DNA from: JANMZO01 sp963763135
Lineage (GTDB): Bacteria; Actinomycetota; Acidimicrobiia; Acidimicrobiales; JANYDT01
DNA: 64,000 nucleotides
Direction of reading: 5' to 3'
Assembly (NCBI GenBank): GCA_963763135.1
Contig: CAVXNJ010000003.1
Coordinates: 310,001-374,000, forward strand
The notes below the pieces were generated by a model. That model did not search any database. It saw only the letters and a list, made by a program, of their open reading frames with translations, and was not told where the DNA came from. A program made the translations under genes and the position numbers. Below, in pieces: positions 8,523-18,427 of the stretch (within the stretch, counting starts at the first letter, position 1; each line of letters begins with the position of its first letter).

Positions 8523-11485
8523 ATGTCTGATGAAGTTGTTGCCCCCGAAGAAAGTGCGAAGTCCGGAAGCGCAGGCGGTTCAGGGCTTCCGCCGTTCCGT
8601 TACAACGCACAGACTGGCTGGTGCGATCGAGTCTCGATGGCAGGACCGTTGGGACGCGGAGGGCACGTTCAACACCCCGAATCCTGTCGGTCCGTTGAGC
8701 GACGGCTTCGACGCGGTGAAGGATCTGCCGAAGCTGTTCGTCATGGACATGTTCCCGTATCCGTCGGGAGCAGGCCTGCACGTCGGACATCCGCTCGGGT
8801 TCATCGGGACCGACGTGTTCTCGCGGTTCAAGCGCATGACCGGCCACAACGTGCTGCACACGATGGGATTCGACGCGTTCGGGCTTCCGGCTGAGCAGTA
8901 CGCCATGCAAACCGGCACGCACCCGAGGATCACGACCGAGGCCAATGTGGCGACCTACCGGCGCCAATTGCGCCAGCTGGGCCTGGGTCACGACCGCCGA
9001 CGCTCCGTCAGCACGACCGATCTGCAGTTCTACCGGTGGACGCAGTGGATCTTTCTGAAGGTGTTCAACTCGTGGGTCGATCCGTCAACGGGTAAGGCGC
9101 GACCGATAAGCGAACTTATAAGTCTGTTCGAAGACGGCGCCCGACCAACACCGACCGGTAAGCCGTGGGCGGAGCTCACCGAAATAGAACGTCGCACGAT
9201 CATCGACGATCATCGGCTCGCTTACGTCGCCGAAACCCCGGTGAACTGGTGCCCGGGTCTCGGAACCGTCGTCGCGAACGAAGAGGTAACGGCCGACGGT
9301 CGAAGCGACCGGGGCAACTTCCCGGTGTTCAAGCGCAATATGCGCCAGTGGAACATGCGCATCACTGCCTACGCCGAGCGCCTGATCGCTGATCTCGACA
9401 CGGTCGACTGGCCCGAGCCGGTGAAACTCATGCAACGCAACTGGATCGGTCGCAGTGAGGGAGCCCGGGTCCGCTTCGGCACGTCGGTTGCTCCGATCGA
9501 AGTCTTCACGACCCGTCCCGACACCCTGTTTGGCGCGACGTACATGGTGCTCGCTCCCGAGCATTCCCTGGTCGACCAATTCGTGTCGCCGGCATCCGGT
9601 CACATCGAGTGGCCGGCCGGCACCCCATCGGAATGGACCGGTGGTTACGCCACACCGGCCGATGCTGTCCGCGCATATCGTCGCGACGCCCAGAGCAAGA
9701 CCGACGTTGACCGTCAGGTGGAGAGTCGCGAAAAGACCGGTGTGTTCCTCGGCGTGTATGCGACAAACCCCATCAACGACACCCAGATACCCGTCTTTAT
9801 CGCCGACTACGTGTTGATGGGTTATGGGACGGGCGCCATCATGGCCGTTCCCTCCGGCGACCAGCGCGACTTCGAGTTCGCTCGGAAGTTCAACCTGTCG
9901 ATCATCGCCACTCAGCAGCCACCGGCCACATGGTTCGCCGACCGCGGCATCGAACCGTCGCTCGAGTGCGACTCGTGGCCCGAGGCGTACATAGGAGAAG
10001 CCGAGCACGTTCAGTCGTCGAGAGCCGATGGTGCACTCACGCTGGACGGCCTCGACAAGGCCGACGCGATCCACACGGTGAACGTCTGGCTGGAAGCCAA
10101 CGGGCATGGGCACGGCACCATCAATTACAAACTGCCGCGACTGGGGCTTCAGCCGCCAGCGGTACTGGGGCGAGCCGATTCCGATCGTCTTCGACGAAAC
10201 CGGATTGCCCATCGCGTTGCCCGACTCGGCGCTCCCGCTGGTGCTGCCCGAGACCGAGCAGTTTTCGCCGCGCACGTTCGATCCCGACGACGAGAACTCA
10301 AACCCCGAAGCTCCGCTCGACCGGCTCGATGACTGGATCAACGTCGAACTCGACCTCGACGGAAAAGGTACGCGTGCGTATCGTCGCGACTCAAACGTGA
10401 TGCCGCAGTGGGCCGGATCCTGCTGGTACTACCTGCGCTACATCGATCCGGTGGATGCACCGGGGGCCGAGTTGCCGAGCGACCGCATAAATGAGAAGTA
10501 CTGGATGGGGGAGCCGTCACCGGGAAACTCCGCGGGTGTCGACCTCTACGTCGGCGGTGTGGAACATGCCGTGCTGCACCTGCTCTACAGCCGGTTCTGG
10601 CACAAAGTCCTGTTCGACCTCGGCTACGTGTCTTCGTCGGAGCCATTCCACCGACTGTTCAATCAGGGCTATGTGCAGGCATACAGCTACACCGATGAAC
10701 GGGGCATCTACGTCGAGGCCTCGGAAGTCGTGGAGAAGAACGGCGCGTTCACCCATGAGGGTAAACCCGTCACGCGGCACCTGGGCAAGATCGGAAAGTC
10801 GCTCAAGAACAGTGTCTCGCCCGATGACATGGTGGCCGAATACGGAGCCGACACGTTCCGTCTCTACGAGATGTCGATGGGCCCGCTCGACCAGGCCAAG
10901 CCGTGGGACACCCGCGCCGTCGCAGGTGTCCACCGGTTGCTGCAGCGCATCTGGCGCCTCATCGTTGACGAAGAAACGGGCAAACCGACCGTCGTCGAAG
11001 GCGGCGACGTTTCCGACAAGACGCTGCGAATTCTGCATCCCACGATCGCTTCGGTGCGGGACGCGATGAACGACCTGCGTCTCAACACGCCGATCGCCCG
11101 CATCACTGAACTCACCAATCACCTCACCCAGGCCTTCCCTGACGGTCTGCCCCGGTCGGTGGCTGAGCCACTGGTTCTGCTGCTCGCGCCCTTTGCGCCG
11201 CACACTGCGGAGGAACTCTGGAGCGAGCTCGGTCATTCGGGTTCGCTGGCCAAAGCGGCGTTTCCCGACGCCGACCCCGCCTACCTGGTGGCCTCGACGG
11301 TGGAGATCCCGGTCTCGATCAACGGGAAGGTTCGTTCGAAGATCACGGTGCCGGTTGATACCGACGCCGCCGGACTTCAGGACGCGGCGCTCGCCGACGA
11401 GAAGATCAAGCCGCAATTGGTCGGGGCGACGATCAAGAAGATCATCGCCGTCCCGAACAAAATGGTGAACATCGTTCTCGGCTGA
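8523..11485 (+). CDS. leuS: Leucyl-tRNA synthetase, interrupted by two single-base frameshifts
   Basis: Class I aminoacyl-tRNA synthetase charging tRNA-Leu. After two corrections it would be 986 residues, a normal actinobacterial length. The HIGH-type motif is in GAGLHVGHPLG, the editing (CP1) domain contains FTTRPDTLFGATY, and a KMSKS equivalent lies in LGKIGKSLKNSVSP. The N-terminus (MSDEVVAPEE...FRYNAQ) and the body (LAGAIESRWQDRW) are in different frames; one extra base near 8609 explains this. A second extra base near 10136 separates INYKL from RDWGFSRQRYWGE. No second leuS is visible in the window and the gene should be essential, so sequence error is more likely than a pseudogene. Confidence 0.9.
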
Positions 11486-11607
11486 CCGGTCCTGCCGGGA
11501 GGTGTCTCGCGCCGACGCTTCGGCCCGAACGAACGCGACATCGCAGCCAGGCCTGCGGACTGGTCAGAAATCCTTACGCGCAATGCCGGTCCCGGTTCAG
11601 GGGCCGG

Positions 11608-11613
11608 TAGCGT
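11608..11613 (+). promoter_or_regulatory. TANNNT box for the cyclophilin gene
   Basis: TAGCGT ends seven bases before the ATG at 11621, favouring that start over the ATG nine bases further on. Confidence 0.45.
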
Positions 11614-11620
11614 CTAGGAC

Positions 11621-12319
11621 ATGTTCACGATGAATAGACGCTCACTTCTCGCCGTGTTAGGCGCGGGTCTTTCGGTCTCGTTGGTTCTGGCCGGATGCGG
11701 ATCGGACAAGGACAATGCCGCCGACACCACGAGCGCCGCGGCTGGCACTGATAATCCCTGCCCCGCCGCTGCGGCCGAGAATCACAAGTTCGACAAGGAA
11801 CCGCCCAGCACCATCGACGTTTCGAAGAACTACACCGCCGTGATGACCACCACGAAGGGCACCATGGAGTTCGCTCTCGATGCCAAGAAGGCACCGATTA
11901 CGGTCAACAGCTTCGTGTTTCTGGCCGGACAGAAGTACTTCGACTGCATCGGCTTTCACCGGGTGGTTCCGGGCTTCGTTCTCCAGGGCGGGGATCCAAA
12001 CACGCTGGTGAACGACCCGAACAATCCTCCCGGAGCGGGAGGGCCGGGATACGAGTTCCTCGACGAGCTTCCGCAGGCCGGCGAGTACAAGTTCGGGTCG
12101 CTCGCCATGGCCAACGCCGGAGCGAACACCAACGGAAGTCAATTCTTCATCATCTCCGGGCCCCAGGGCGAGCAGTTGCCCCCGCAGTACTCGCTGTTCG
12201 GCCAGGCCACCAAGGGGGAAGACGTCATCCGGGCGATCGACGCTCTCGGCGTACCGAATTCTGACGGTCCCCCCACGGAACCGGTGACGATTCTCTCGGT
12301 CCGGATCACCGAGTCCTGA
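11621..12319 (+). CDS. Cyclophilin-type peptidyl-prolyl isomerase lipoprotein
   Basis: A 232-residue protein with a lipoprotein signal: MNRRSLL, a hydrophobic stretch, then the lipobox LVLAGC with the lipidated Cys near residue 27. A short Ser/Ala/Thr linker leads to a cyclophilin domain (about 65-230) carrying GFHRVVPGFVLQGGDP and NTNGSQFFI. This enzyme interconverts cis and trans prolyl bonds, here outside the membrane, and presumably helps fold secreted proteins. It stands alone downstream of leuS and ends at a strong terminator. Confidence 0.92.
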   Translation: MFTMNRRSLLAVLGAGLSVSLVLAGCGSDKDNAADTTSAAAGTDNPCPAAAAENHKFDKEPPSTIDVSKNYTAVMTTTKGTMEFALDAKKAPITVNSFVFLAGQKYFDCIGFHRVVPGFVLQGGDPNTLVNDPNNPPGAGGPGYEFLDELPQAGEYKFGSLAMANAGANTNGSQFFIISGPQGEQLPPQYSLFGQATKGEDVIRAIDALGVPNSDGPPTEPVTILSVRITES

Positions 12320-12376
12320 TCCGCACCCGGTTCGAGGTTCCACCGAGGTAACCGGACAACTGAAACCGCCAACGCA

Positions 12377-12406
12377 AAACTCCCCGGGGAAGACCCCGGG
12401 GAGTTT
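12377..12406. terminator. Bidirectional hairpin terminator between convergent genes
   Basis: A perfect 13-bp stem, AAACTCCCCGGGG and CCCCGGGGAGTTT, closes a four-base AAGA loop. It lies between the cyclophilin gene (plus strand) and the TadG-like gene (minus strand), with short A/T ends on both sides. Confidence 0.9.
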
Positions 12407-12445
12407 CGTTCACAGCCGTCGGGCTGTTCGCATCATGTCAGTTGG

Positions 12446-15010
12446 TTAGCTACAGGCGATGATCGACACGTGGTCAATCTTCACGTAGTCCCAGTTCGTC
12501 ACCCAGGCCTTGACCCGCACCTTGGTCGTGCCAGCCGGGGCCACCTTGTTGAAGCGGAACGGGCCGCCGACCTGGTACGGGGGAAGATCCACGTCCACGT
12601 TCATGTCGTAGGCGTACTCGGCCAGGACAGCGCCACTCGAGTTCAGGAACGCCATGGCGATCCGTGCATTGTTCGTCGGATCGTGTGTGCCACCGTAGAA
12701 CGTGGTTTCGTACGTTTTACCGGCCGTGGCGTTCACGGTCTGTGTAAGGGAACCTTCCGTCCCACCGGACTTCGAAACGTAACCGGTTCGGGTTCCGGTG
12801 CCGGGGGCGGCAATGCCGGTCATCGTGCCGGCGCTACCGACGATCGTCCAGCCCGTCGTGCCACTTTCGAACGAGGGGTTGTTGACGAGCAGGTTCGATG
12901 TGGAACACAGCGGCGTGGTGTTCACCGGGAGTGACGTGGTCGGACCGGGGATGGTCGTCGTGGTCGTCGTGGTCGTCGTCGTCGGAGCGGCCGTGGTCGT
13001 GGTCGCTGCGGTGGTCGTTGTGGCGACCGGTGGGCTGTCGTACTGGGTGCCATGGGTGTTGTCGGTGCACAGGATGCCATTGAGCCGGAAGTTGTTCGGC
13101 TTATTGGAGTTTCCTGCACTCGAGTTCCACGTGCCGGCGACCCAGATATTTGAACTCAACGAGTTGCCCCCGAGGATGTTGAAGTTCCCCGCCGCACCCC
13201 GAACATCAGCGGTCGGTCCTCCGTTGTCGAGCGCTGCGTTTGTGCCGGTGCCCCCACCTTGTCCGGCGGCGATTCGTGTCGCCACTTCACCACCACGGTA
13301 CGACCAGGTCAGGTGCCAGGTGCCAGGGATCATTTGAGCGTTGTCGTTCCAGATCTGAAGTTCGGCGACGAAGTTCGAGCCATTGTTCTGCGAAGCGTTG
13401 TACTCGATTCGGCACGGTCCGGACCAGCTCGGGCTCGTCGTTGTCGTGGCTGGCGTCGTTGTCGTTGTCGTTGCACTCACAACCTGGACCGGGAGACATC
13501 CGGTGAACGGGAAGTTGTGCGGCTCACCGTGCGGGTTGGTCGACGGCTGGCTGAACGACTTCACGATCAGCGCACCGTTGTAACCGGCGCCTTCACCCTG
13601 CGGAATGTTGTAGCCAACGGTGAAGTCGGCATCCGGGGCGAAAATCGTTCCCGACCAGCTGGTGCGTCCGATCGACAGCGAGGTGGCCTGGTAGAAGTTG
13701 AACAGGATGTTGTTCTCGTCGGCACCGTTGAGATCGGCGGGGGTGATGCCTGCGTTCAAGTCGATCGAGGTGCCGGGCACGTTCACCAGAACGGTCGAGC
13801 CACTCGGAACGTTGAACCGCAGTCCACCGCTGCTGGCCAACTCCGCGGCGGTCATGGTGAACACGTTGTAATCGGTCCGGCTTCCGGTGAGCGCATAACC
13901 CTCCCAAGCCTGGCCGCGGGCGGTCACCGAGCCGGTGGCGCTGAGCGAGGCCCAGTAGGACTTCAAGGCCAACAGGTTCGTTCGTTCGGCGGCGTAGTCG
14001 GGACCGGTGCCGTTGGTGGCCGAGCCACCCGCCGGGTAACCGATCGACGACTGACTGATGGCACCGACGGCCTTGGCGCTGCCGTTCGGGAACGCACCGG
14101 AGCTCATCGACAGCGTGCCGCCGACGTACAGGTCGACACGGTTCGGGTCGTCCGGAAGTTGTGCGCCGACCAGGGCATAGGGACTCGACGGCGAGTGACC
14201 GATCGAGAAGTTCTGCAGGACGGCGTTGCCTGACACGGCGACACGACCCTCAACGTCGGGGACGTACGAGAAGTTGCCGTTCGTGACCCAGACGTTGAAC
14301 GGCGTCACGTTGCCAAGTGGATTCGTGGCACACGTCGAACCGTACGAGATGGGGTTCGTCGTCGTCGGTGCGATCGGCGTTGTGGTCGGCGAACCGCCTG
14401 CGGTGGTGGTCGTTGCCGCGATCGTGGTCGTGGTGGTCGTGGTCGTTGTGGTCACGTTGCTGCCGATGATCGCAGCGCCGTCAGCGGAGATCATGTTCGT
14501 TCCGAGCACCCGACCGAATGTCGTGTTCACGTTCACGGGGATGCGGACACGGATCTTCGTTGTTGCGGCGGTCGAGATCGACAGACAGTCGGAGTAGCCG
14601 GCCATCACTTCGTAGTTCAGTGGTCGGCTTGGGTCGGTGCATGCGTTCCAGGCGGCTGCTGAGACCGGGAAGTTCCGGTCGGCGTACCGCTTGGCCTCGG
14701 CGATTGCCGCCGTCTTGGCCCGGGTGCGGGCCGCCGTGTTAATCGGCTGCCCGCCGGCCTGAGCCTGTTCATAGGCAATTTGTTTGTCGTATTCCGCGAC
14801 ACCTGCAAATGCTGCGGAGTCGGCTGCGTTTTGAGCTTTTCGTTGCATCTGCATCGCGTTGCCGAGGTCCACCGCGAAGCCGAGCGAGCCGAGCAGAATG
14901 ACAGCTACCAACGTCGTCAAAATCGACGTTGCGCCTTTCTCCCGAGTCGCGGCCCGCCTCGGCCCGGTCGTACTGCGTTGCGCTGGATGCGTTGCGCTGT
15001 TGAGTTTCAT
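12446..15010 (-). CDS. TadG-like pilus/surface protein fused to choice-of-anchor-A, CBM2-like and C-terminal CBM-like modules
   Basis: An 854-residue modular protein. Residues 20-75 form a TadG/TadE-type hydrophobic N-terminus (EKGATSILTTLVAVILLG, then the Ala-rich AADSAAFAG helix). Residues 76-185 complete the TadG-like region. A Thr-rich linker (186-220) is followed by a 'choice-of-anchor A' beta-domain (about 225-520), a second Thr linker, a CBM2-like module (about 545-645, CRIEYNAS...LNGILC with terminal Cys), a third Thr linker, and a CBM4/9-like jelly roll (NPSFESGTTGW) to the end. The ATG at 15010 has a good ribosome site (AAAGGAAAG). It probably presents carbohydrate-binding modules at the cell surface or on pili. 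No Tad secretion ATPase is in the window. Confidence 0.8.
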   Translation of the reverse strand: MKLNSATHPAQRSTTGPRRAATREKGATSILTTLVAVILLGSLGFAVDLGNAMQMQRKAQNAADSAAFAGVAEYDKQIAYEQAQAGGQPINTAARTRAKTAAIAEAKRYADRNFPVSAAAWNACTDPSRPLNYEVMAGYSDCLSISTAATTKIRVRIPVNVNTTFGRVLGTNMISADGAAIIGSNVTTTTTTTTTTIAATTTTAGGSPTTTPIAPTTTNPISYGSTCATNPLGNVTPFNVWVTNGNFSYVPDVEGRVAVSGNAVLQNFSIGHSPSSPYALVGAQLPDDPNRVDLYVGGTLSMSSGAFPNGSAKAVGAISQSSIGYPAGGSATNGTGPDYAAERTNLLALKSYWASLSATGSVTARGQAWEGYALTGSRTDYNVFTMTAAELASSGGLRFNVPSGSTVLVNVPGTSIDLNAGITPADLNGADENNILFNFYQATSLSIGRTSWSGTIFAPDADFTVGYNIPQGEGAGYNGALIVKSFSQPSTNPHGEPHNFPFTGCLPVQVVSATTTTTTPATTTTSPSWSGPCRIEYNASQNNGSNFVAELQIWNDNAQMIPGTWHLTWSYRGGEVATRIAAGQGGGTGTNAALDNGGPTADVRGAAGNFNILGGNSLSSNIWVAGTWNSSAGNSNKPNNFRLNGILCTDNTHGTQYDSPPVATTTTAATTTTAAPTTTTTTTTTTIPGPTTSLPVNTTPLCSTSNLLVNNPSFESGTTGWTIVGSAGTMTGIAAPGTGTRTGYVSKSGGTEGSLTQTVNATAGKTYETTFYGGTHDPTNNARIAMAFLNSSGAVLAEYAYDMNVDVDLPPYQVGGPFRFNKVAPAGTTKVRVKAWVTNWDYVKIDHVSIIACS

Positions 15011-15249
15011 GCTGGCTTTCCTTTGTGCTCGGCTGGTTGGTGAGCTGGTGATGGCAGTGGTGGGGTTGGCTGGTTGGGGTTTCGTGTGGGTTTGTTTGGG
15101 TTGCTGGTTGCGTGTGTGGTGATCGAACTGCTTGGTGTTGGCTTGCGTTGATCCGGTGGTTCCGGGCGGTCCGCTGATTTCGGGGAGTAGTTGTGAACGC
15201 GTACTGGCGGGGAGTCCCGAGCGTTTCGAAGGTGGAGCAGACAAACGGT
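15011..15249 (-). promoter_or_regulatory. G-poor, A/C-rich leader upstream of the TadG-like gene
   Basis: On the minus strand the 115 or so bases before the TadG-like start are rich in A and C and very poor in G, so they should stay unstructured as RNA. The coding frame stays open through it, giving an Ala/Thr/Pro-type peptide without similarity to anything I recognise. I read it as an untranslated leader between the TadE-like and TadG-like genes, probably one transcript. Confidence 0.4.
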
Positions 15250-15912
15250 TCATGACGTCACCGTGCATCCGGACCAGTCGCCGCCGAAGGTCGCTTCAGA
15301 CGCTTCGCCGGGGCCGTTGGCCATCGAGTTCATGATTCGCATGGTCACGCGACTCTGAATGACCCGGTTGTTCAGGAGCGGACCGAGTAGGCCGGTACGG
15401 GACCGACTCGTGATCTGCGCACACAGCACCAGAGCGTTTCCGGAGTCCCAGGCTTCGTTGCGTCCGGCCTGGACCACACCGTTGGAGTCAAAGCTGACGA
15501 CCCGGGTGGCGATTCGTGCGTCAAGTCCGGATTCGTACGCGAAGAGCTTGGCCAGGCACAGCACCTTGGAACTTTCCGTGGCGCGGGGGTCGCCGGACGT
15601 GTAGCTCGCCGCGGCCGACTGCCCAAACCCCGATGGGCAGGTGGTGTTGCCGTAGCCGCCGGCCGACGCCCGCCGGCCGGCTTCACGAACCGCGCTCCGG
15701 AGCTTTCCGGTGTCGTTCAGATAAAAGCCCATGTCCACCGCACCGAGGAGAAGGGTGACGAGAATGGGAAGGACCAACGCGAATTCCACAAGTGCGGCAC
15801 CGCTCTCGGTCCGACGCCGAGCAACCAACGAACGCGCCGCCCGGAAAGACCGCACAACGCGGTTGGGTGACGTCCTTCTCGTGTGGTGCGCTGCGTGAAC
15901 CGATTGATACAT
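15250..15912 (-). CDS. TadE-like pseudopilin
   Basis: A protein of about 220 residues with the TadE signature ESGAALVEFALVLPILVTLL near residue 37-56, where Glu sits five residues into the mature hydrophobic helix. The remainder is a small Cys-containing globular domain. TadE-like proteins are minor pseudopilins processed by a prepilin peptidase and assembled with Flp/Tad pili. The ATG at 15912 is used; a GTG at 15939 is also possible. It is co-directional with the TadG-like gene and divergent from another TadE-like gene at 15987, so the three form a pilin-like locus without its assembly machinery. Confidence 0.8.
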   Translation of the reverse strand: MYQSVHAAHHTRRTSPNRVVRSFRAARSLVARRRTESGAALVEFALVLPILVTLLLGAVDMGFYLNDTGKLRSAVREAGRRASAGGYGNTTCPSGFGQSAAASYTSGDPRATESSKVLCLAKLFAYESGLDARIATRVVSFDSNGVVQAGRNEAWDSGNALVLCAQITSRSRTGLLGPLLNNRVIQSRVTMRIMNSMANGPGEASEATFGGDWSGCTVTS

Positions 15913-15986
15913 GGCCCATCTATCGGATCGAATTCTCACGCTCTGTAGTCAAAATCACGAAAAACTGTCGATTTGTTGTCGTTTGA

Positions 15987-17327
15987 GTGGTTAGTCCCAC
16001 CTGTATAGGTCGTTTGGTTCAAAGCCCGACCGCGAACTCAACTCAACCCGTTTGCGCGCCGACTGTAGCGACATGGTCCAAAAAGGCTCACGGGTTGCGG
16101 CTGGCGCGTCGAACGACGGGAGCGGCGCCAACATGTCGTTCCTCCGACGGTGTTTCCACGCCGCGGCGGGCCCGCCGCGAGGCGCAAAACGAGCACGAAC
16201 GCGGTGCCGCTCTGGTGGAAATGGCGATTGTGGCGGCGATCTTCTTCGGCCTGACCCTCGGCGTCGTTGACTTCAGCTTCGCGATGTTCGAGGTCAACTC
16301 GACCAACTTCGCGGTCAGGTCCGTCAGTCGGGCCGCCTCGACAGCCGAAGTGGGCGCTGACTCGAGCTGTGACACGTTCAACTTGATGGCTGCGAGCGAT
16401 CCGGAAACGCTGACCCGACTGATCTGTGACGCCAAGAACCTGTCGCATGTCAGTGCGGACCGGATCCGGGTGAAGGTTCGGTTCGAGTCCGGTGCCGATC
16501 CCACCCTGGAGGGTTCAAATGTCGCCGGTGACTCCGTCGTTATCTGCATGATGACCGAGACCCGTTCAATCAGCGGCCTCTATTCATCAGTTATTGGAAA
16601 TCGGGTAATGAAGTCTCGGTCGCGCACGCGGATCGAAACGCCGATCGGCAGTGGTGCCTCGCTTTTTGGAGGATATGAGGAACCGCTTCCAGGTGAAGAC
16701 TGGGACTTCTGTGATCCAATCACTCTTCCGAGCGGTTACACGCAGCTGACGACCACAACGACGACCACGACCACGACCACGACGCCGGCGACGACCACGA
16801 CAACAGCCGCGCCAACCACGACCACGACGATCCCAGCGACCACCACGACGGCGGCGGCCACGACAACGACAGCGGCACCGACGACGACGACCACGGTGGC
16901 GCCCACGACGACGACCACGGCAGCGCCGACGACTACCACCACCACAGTTGCACCAACGACCACGGTGGCCTCGGGCCCGTACTGCGGGATTACCTGGTAT
17001 ATCGATGGTTCTGGGAGCACCTGGTACAACGTCGAGGGCAACATTCTCAACCGGACCGGCTCGGCATGGAGCGGATACACGACCACATTTACGGTGCCGA
17101 CAGGTAACACGATCTACGCTGTCTACGGCGGTTGGGGAATTGCTTCCCAGGTCGGGCAGACCGTGACGCTCGTGAAGCAACCATCCGATTGGGAGGGGAA
17201 TCTCGCCGGCGGCGACTCGACCGGTTGGAGCGGTGGTGTGGGTATCACGATGTTGAAGCCGAGTGGATCCCCCATCGGCACTGGCAGCTTCACCAACGCT
17301 AAAGTGAACGGGCGAACCTGTACCTGA
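15987..17327 (+). CDS. TadE-like protein with Thr-rich linker and C-terminal CBM2-like module
   Basis: The TadE motif ERGAALVEMAIVAAIFFGL is followed by a globular region (to about residue 250), a long Thr/Ala linker from ACN repeats (16747-16970), and a domain of about 110 residues bounded by cysteines (PYCGITWYID...NGRTCT) with regularly spaced Trp, like a CBM2 cellulose-binding fold. The N-terminus is uncertain. The GTG at 15987 gives a 70-residue, non-pilin-like leader. An ATG at 16133 with a GGGAG site would give MSFLRR joined to VSTPRRARREAQ, a much better TadE start, if one base near 16151 is extra. Together with the neighbouring TadG fusion it implies pilus-tip or surface cellulose binding. 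Confidence 0.75.
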   Translation: MVSPTCIGRLVQSPTANSTQPVCAPTVATWSKKAHGLRLARRTTGAAPTCRSSDGVSTPRRARREAQNEHERGAALVEMAIVAAIFFGLTLGVVDFSFAMFEVNSTNFAVRSVSRAASTAEVGADSSCDTFNLMAASDPETLTRLICDAKNLSHVSADRIRVKVRFESGADPTLEGSNVAGDSVVICMMTETRSISGLYSSVIGNRVMKSRSRTRIETPIGSGASLFGGYEEPLPGEDWDFCDPITLPSGYTQLTTTTTTTTTTTTPATTTTTAAPTTTTTIPATTTTAAATTTTAAPTTTTTVAPTTTTTAAPTTTTTTVAPTTTVASGPYCGITWYIDGSGSTWYNVEGNILNRTGSAWSGYTTTFTVPTGNTIYAVYGGWGIASQVGQTVTLVKQPSDWEGNLAGGDSTGWSGGVGITMLKPSGSPIGTGSFTNAKVNGRTCT

Positions 17328-17403
17328 TATTCCTAAATCAGGTCAGTCGAGTGGTGCCAATGCATCAACTTCGGTGAGCAAAAGTGCCACCGATTGTGCG
17401 GTA

Positions 17404-18427
17404 TCAGCGTTTTGGTGGCTTTCTCGTCGTGGTCGTAGTCGCTCGATTAGTGGCCTTCTTGGGGGATCCTGATCGGAGTGCAACGGATTGTGAAGCAGGA
17501 GCGGGAAGTGGAGACCCTGGCGGGCTGACCGTGAATTTCCAGGTAATGGATCCGGCCCGGCCGGCGCGCACCGTCACCTCGTAGGTGTTCCCGGGGACGA
17601 GCGGCTCATGCGGGAGCACAATCACCGCGTTCTTCTGCGTCAGCAACGACCGCCCGACGGCCTGCGCGCTCATCGACGGATTGCGATACGACGAGTCGAT
17701 GACGCAACTTTCGACAATGTCCCCGTTGGACCGAACGTCCGCCGTCGTGTCCTCCGGGGCGCTCGGGAACTGCACGAGAAGCGGAAGCCCCGCAGGCGCT
17801 TCGTAACCGGGGCAGTGGGTCAGTGGGCTCGGTGTTTCGGTCAGGAAGCGGGTCAGCGGAACCGTCGCGGTCGCGGCCGGGGAACACGATCGGAGCGTCG
17901 AAGGTTACTTTCGGACCGATTCCTGCGGTGACGTTCAGTACGCCGGCTGATTCAAACGGGCTTCCCAATTGGTCGCGTTGAACGCCGAATGCGCTTCGAA
18001 GCAGACGCGGCTCCAACAGGTGGATTCCGTGAAACGGCGCCCCGAGCCAGTCTTCGATGACTTCACGGTCGTTGCGCTGCTTGCCGCCCCAGGCCCCGAG
18101 AACGGATTGCGACGCCGCCAGCGCGCCGCTCGGTGAATAGCGCGGATTTGCCGGGTCTTCGGTGTGCGAGGCGGATCCGGTGGCGGTGAGGTAGCGGGCG
18201 TGGAGGTCCACGCCGGCTTGCAGCGACGCATCATTCGCAACCGAGGGAAGCCCTGAACTCTGCCGGTAGGCGTTGAGCGTTTCGAGCCAGGACGGGAGTG
18301 GCGATCCTTGATTCGCTGACACGCCAGCGCTCACTGTCGTAGCGGTGGTGCCAACAGCCGGAACGAGACCTACGGCGACTCCCAGAACGACGGCAACGCG
18401 GCCCCTACGGGGAGATTTGCGCTTCAA
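17404..18427 (-). CDS. Secreted CAP (SCP/PR1)-domain protein, one frameshift
   Basis: A signal peptide (about residues 8-36) leads to a CAP domain. Visible parts are LETLNAYRQSSGLPSV, the histidine in GVDLHARYL, SHTEDPANPRY and the FHGIHLL segment. From about 17866 the frame changes. One extra C in the GGCCGCGACCGCGAC stretch restores VPLTRFLTETPSPLTHCPGY and then QFPSAPEDTTADV, giving about 340 residues. The C-terminal half resembles the Ig-like domain often attached to CAP proteins and ends in a TTTTTRKPPKR tail, similar to the GH44 tail. The start overlaps the stop of the LLM oxidoreductase gene upstream by four bases (ATGA type), so the two are cotranscribed. The function of bacterial CAP proteins is poorly known. 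Confidence 0.8.

Noticed and set aside
8600..10140. Programmed frameshifting or pseudogene status of leuS
   Set aside because: No slippery sequence or stimulatory hairpin is apparent, two independent shifts are needed, and several other intact genes nearby have the same kind of one-base insertion; sequence error is simpler.
16587..17180. Gly/Arg-rich minus-strand frame
   Set aside because: It is the complement of the Thr linker repeat in the TadE-like gene.
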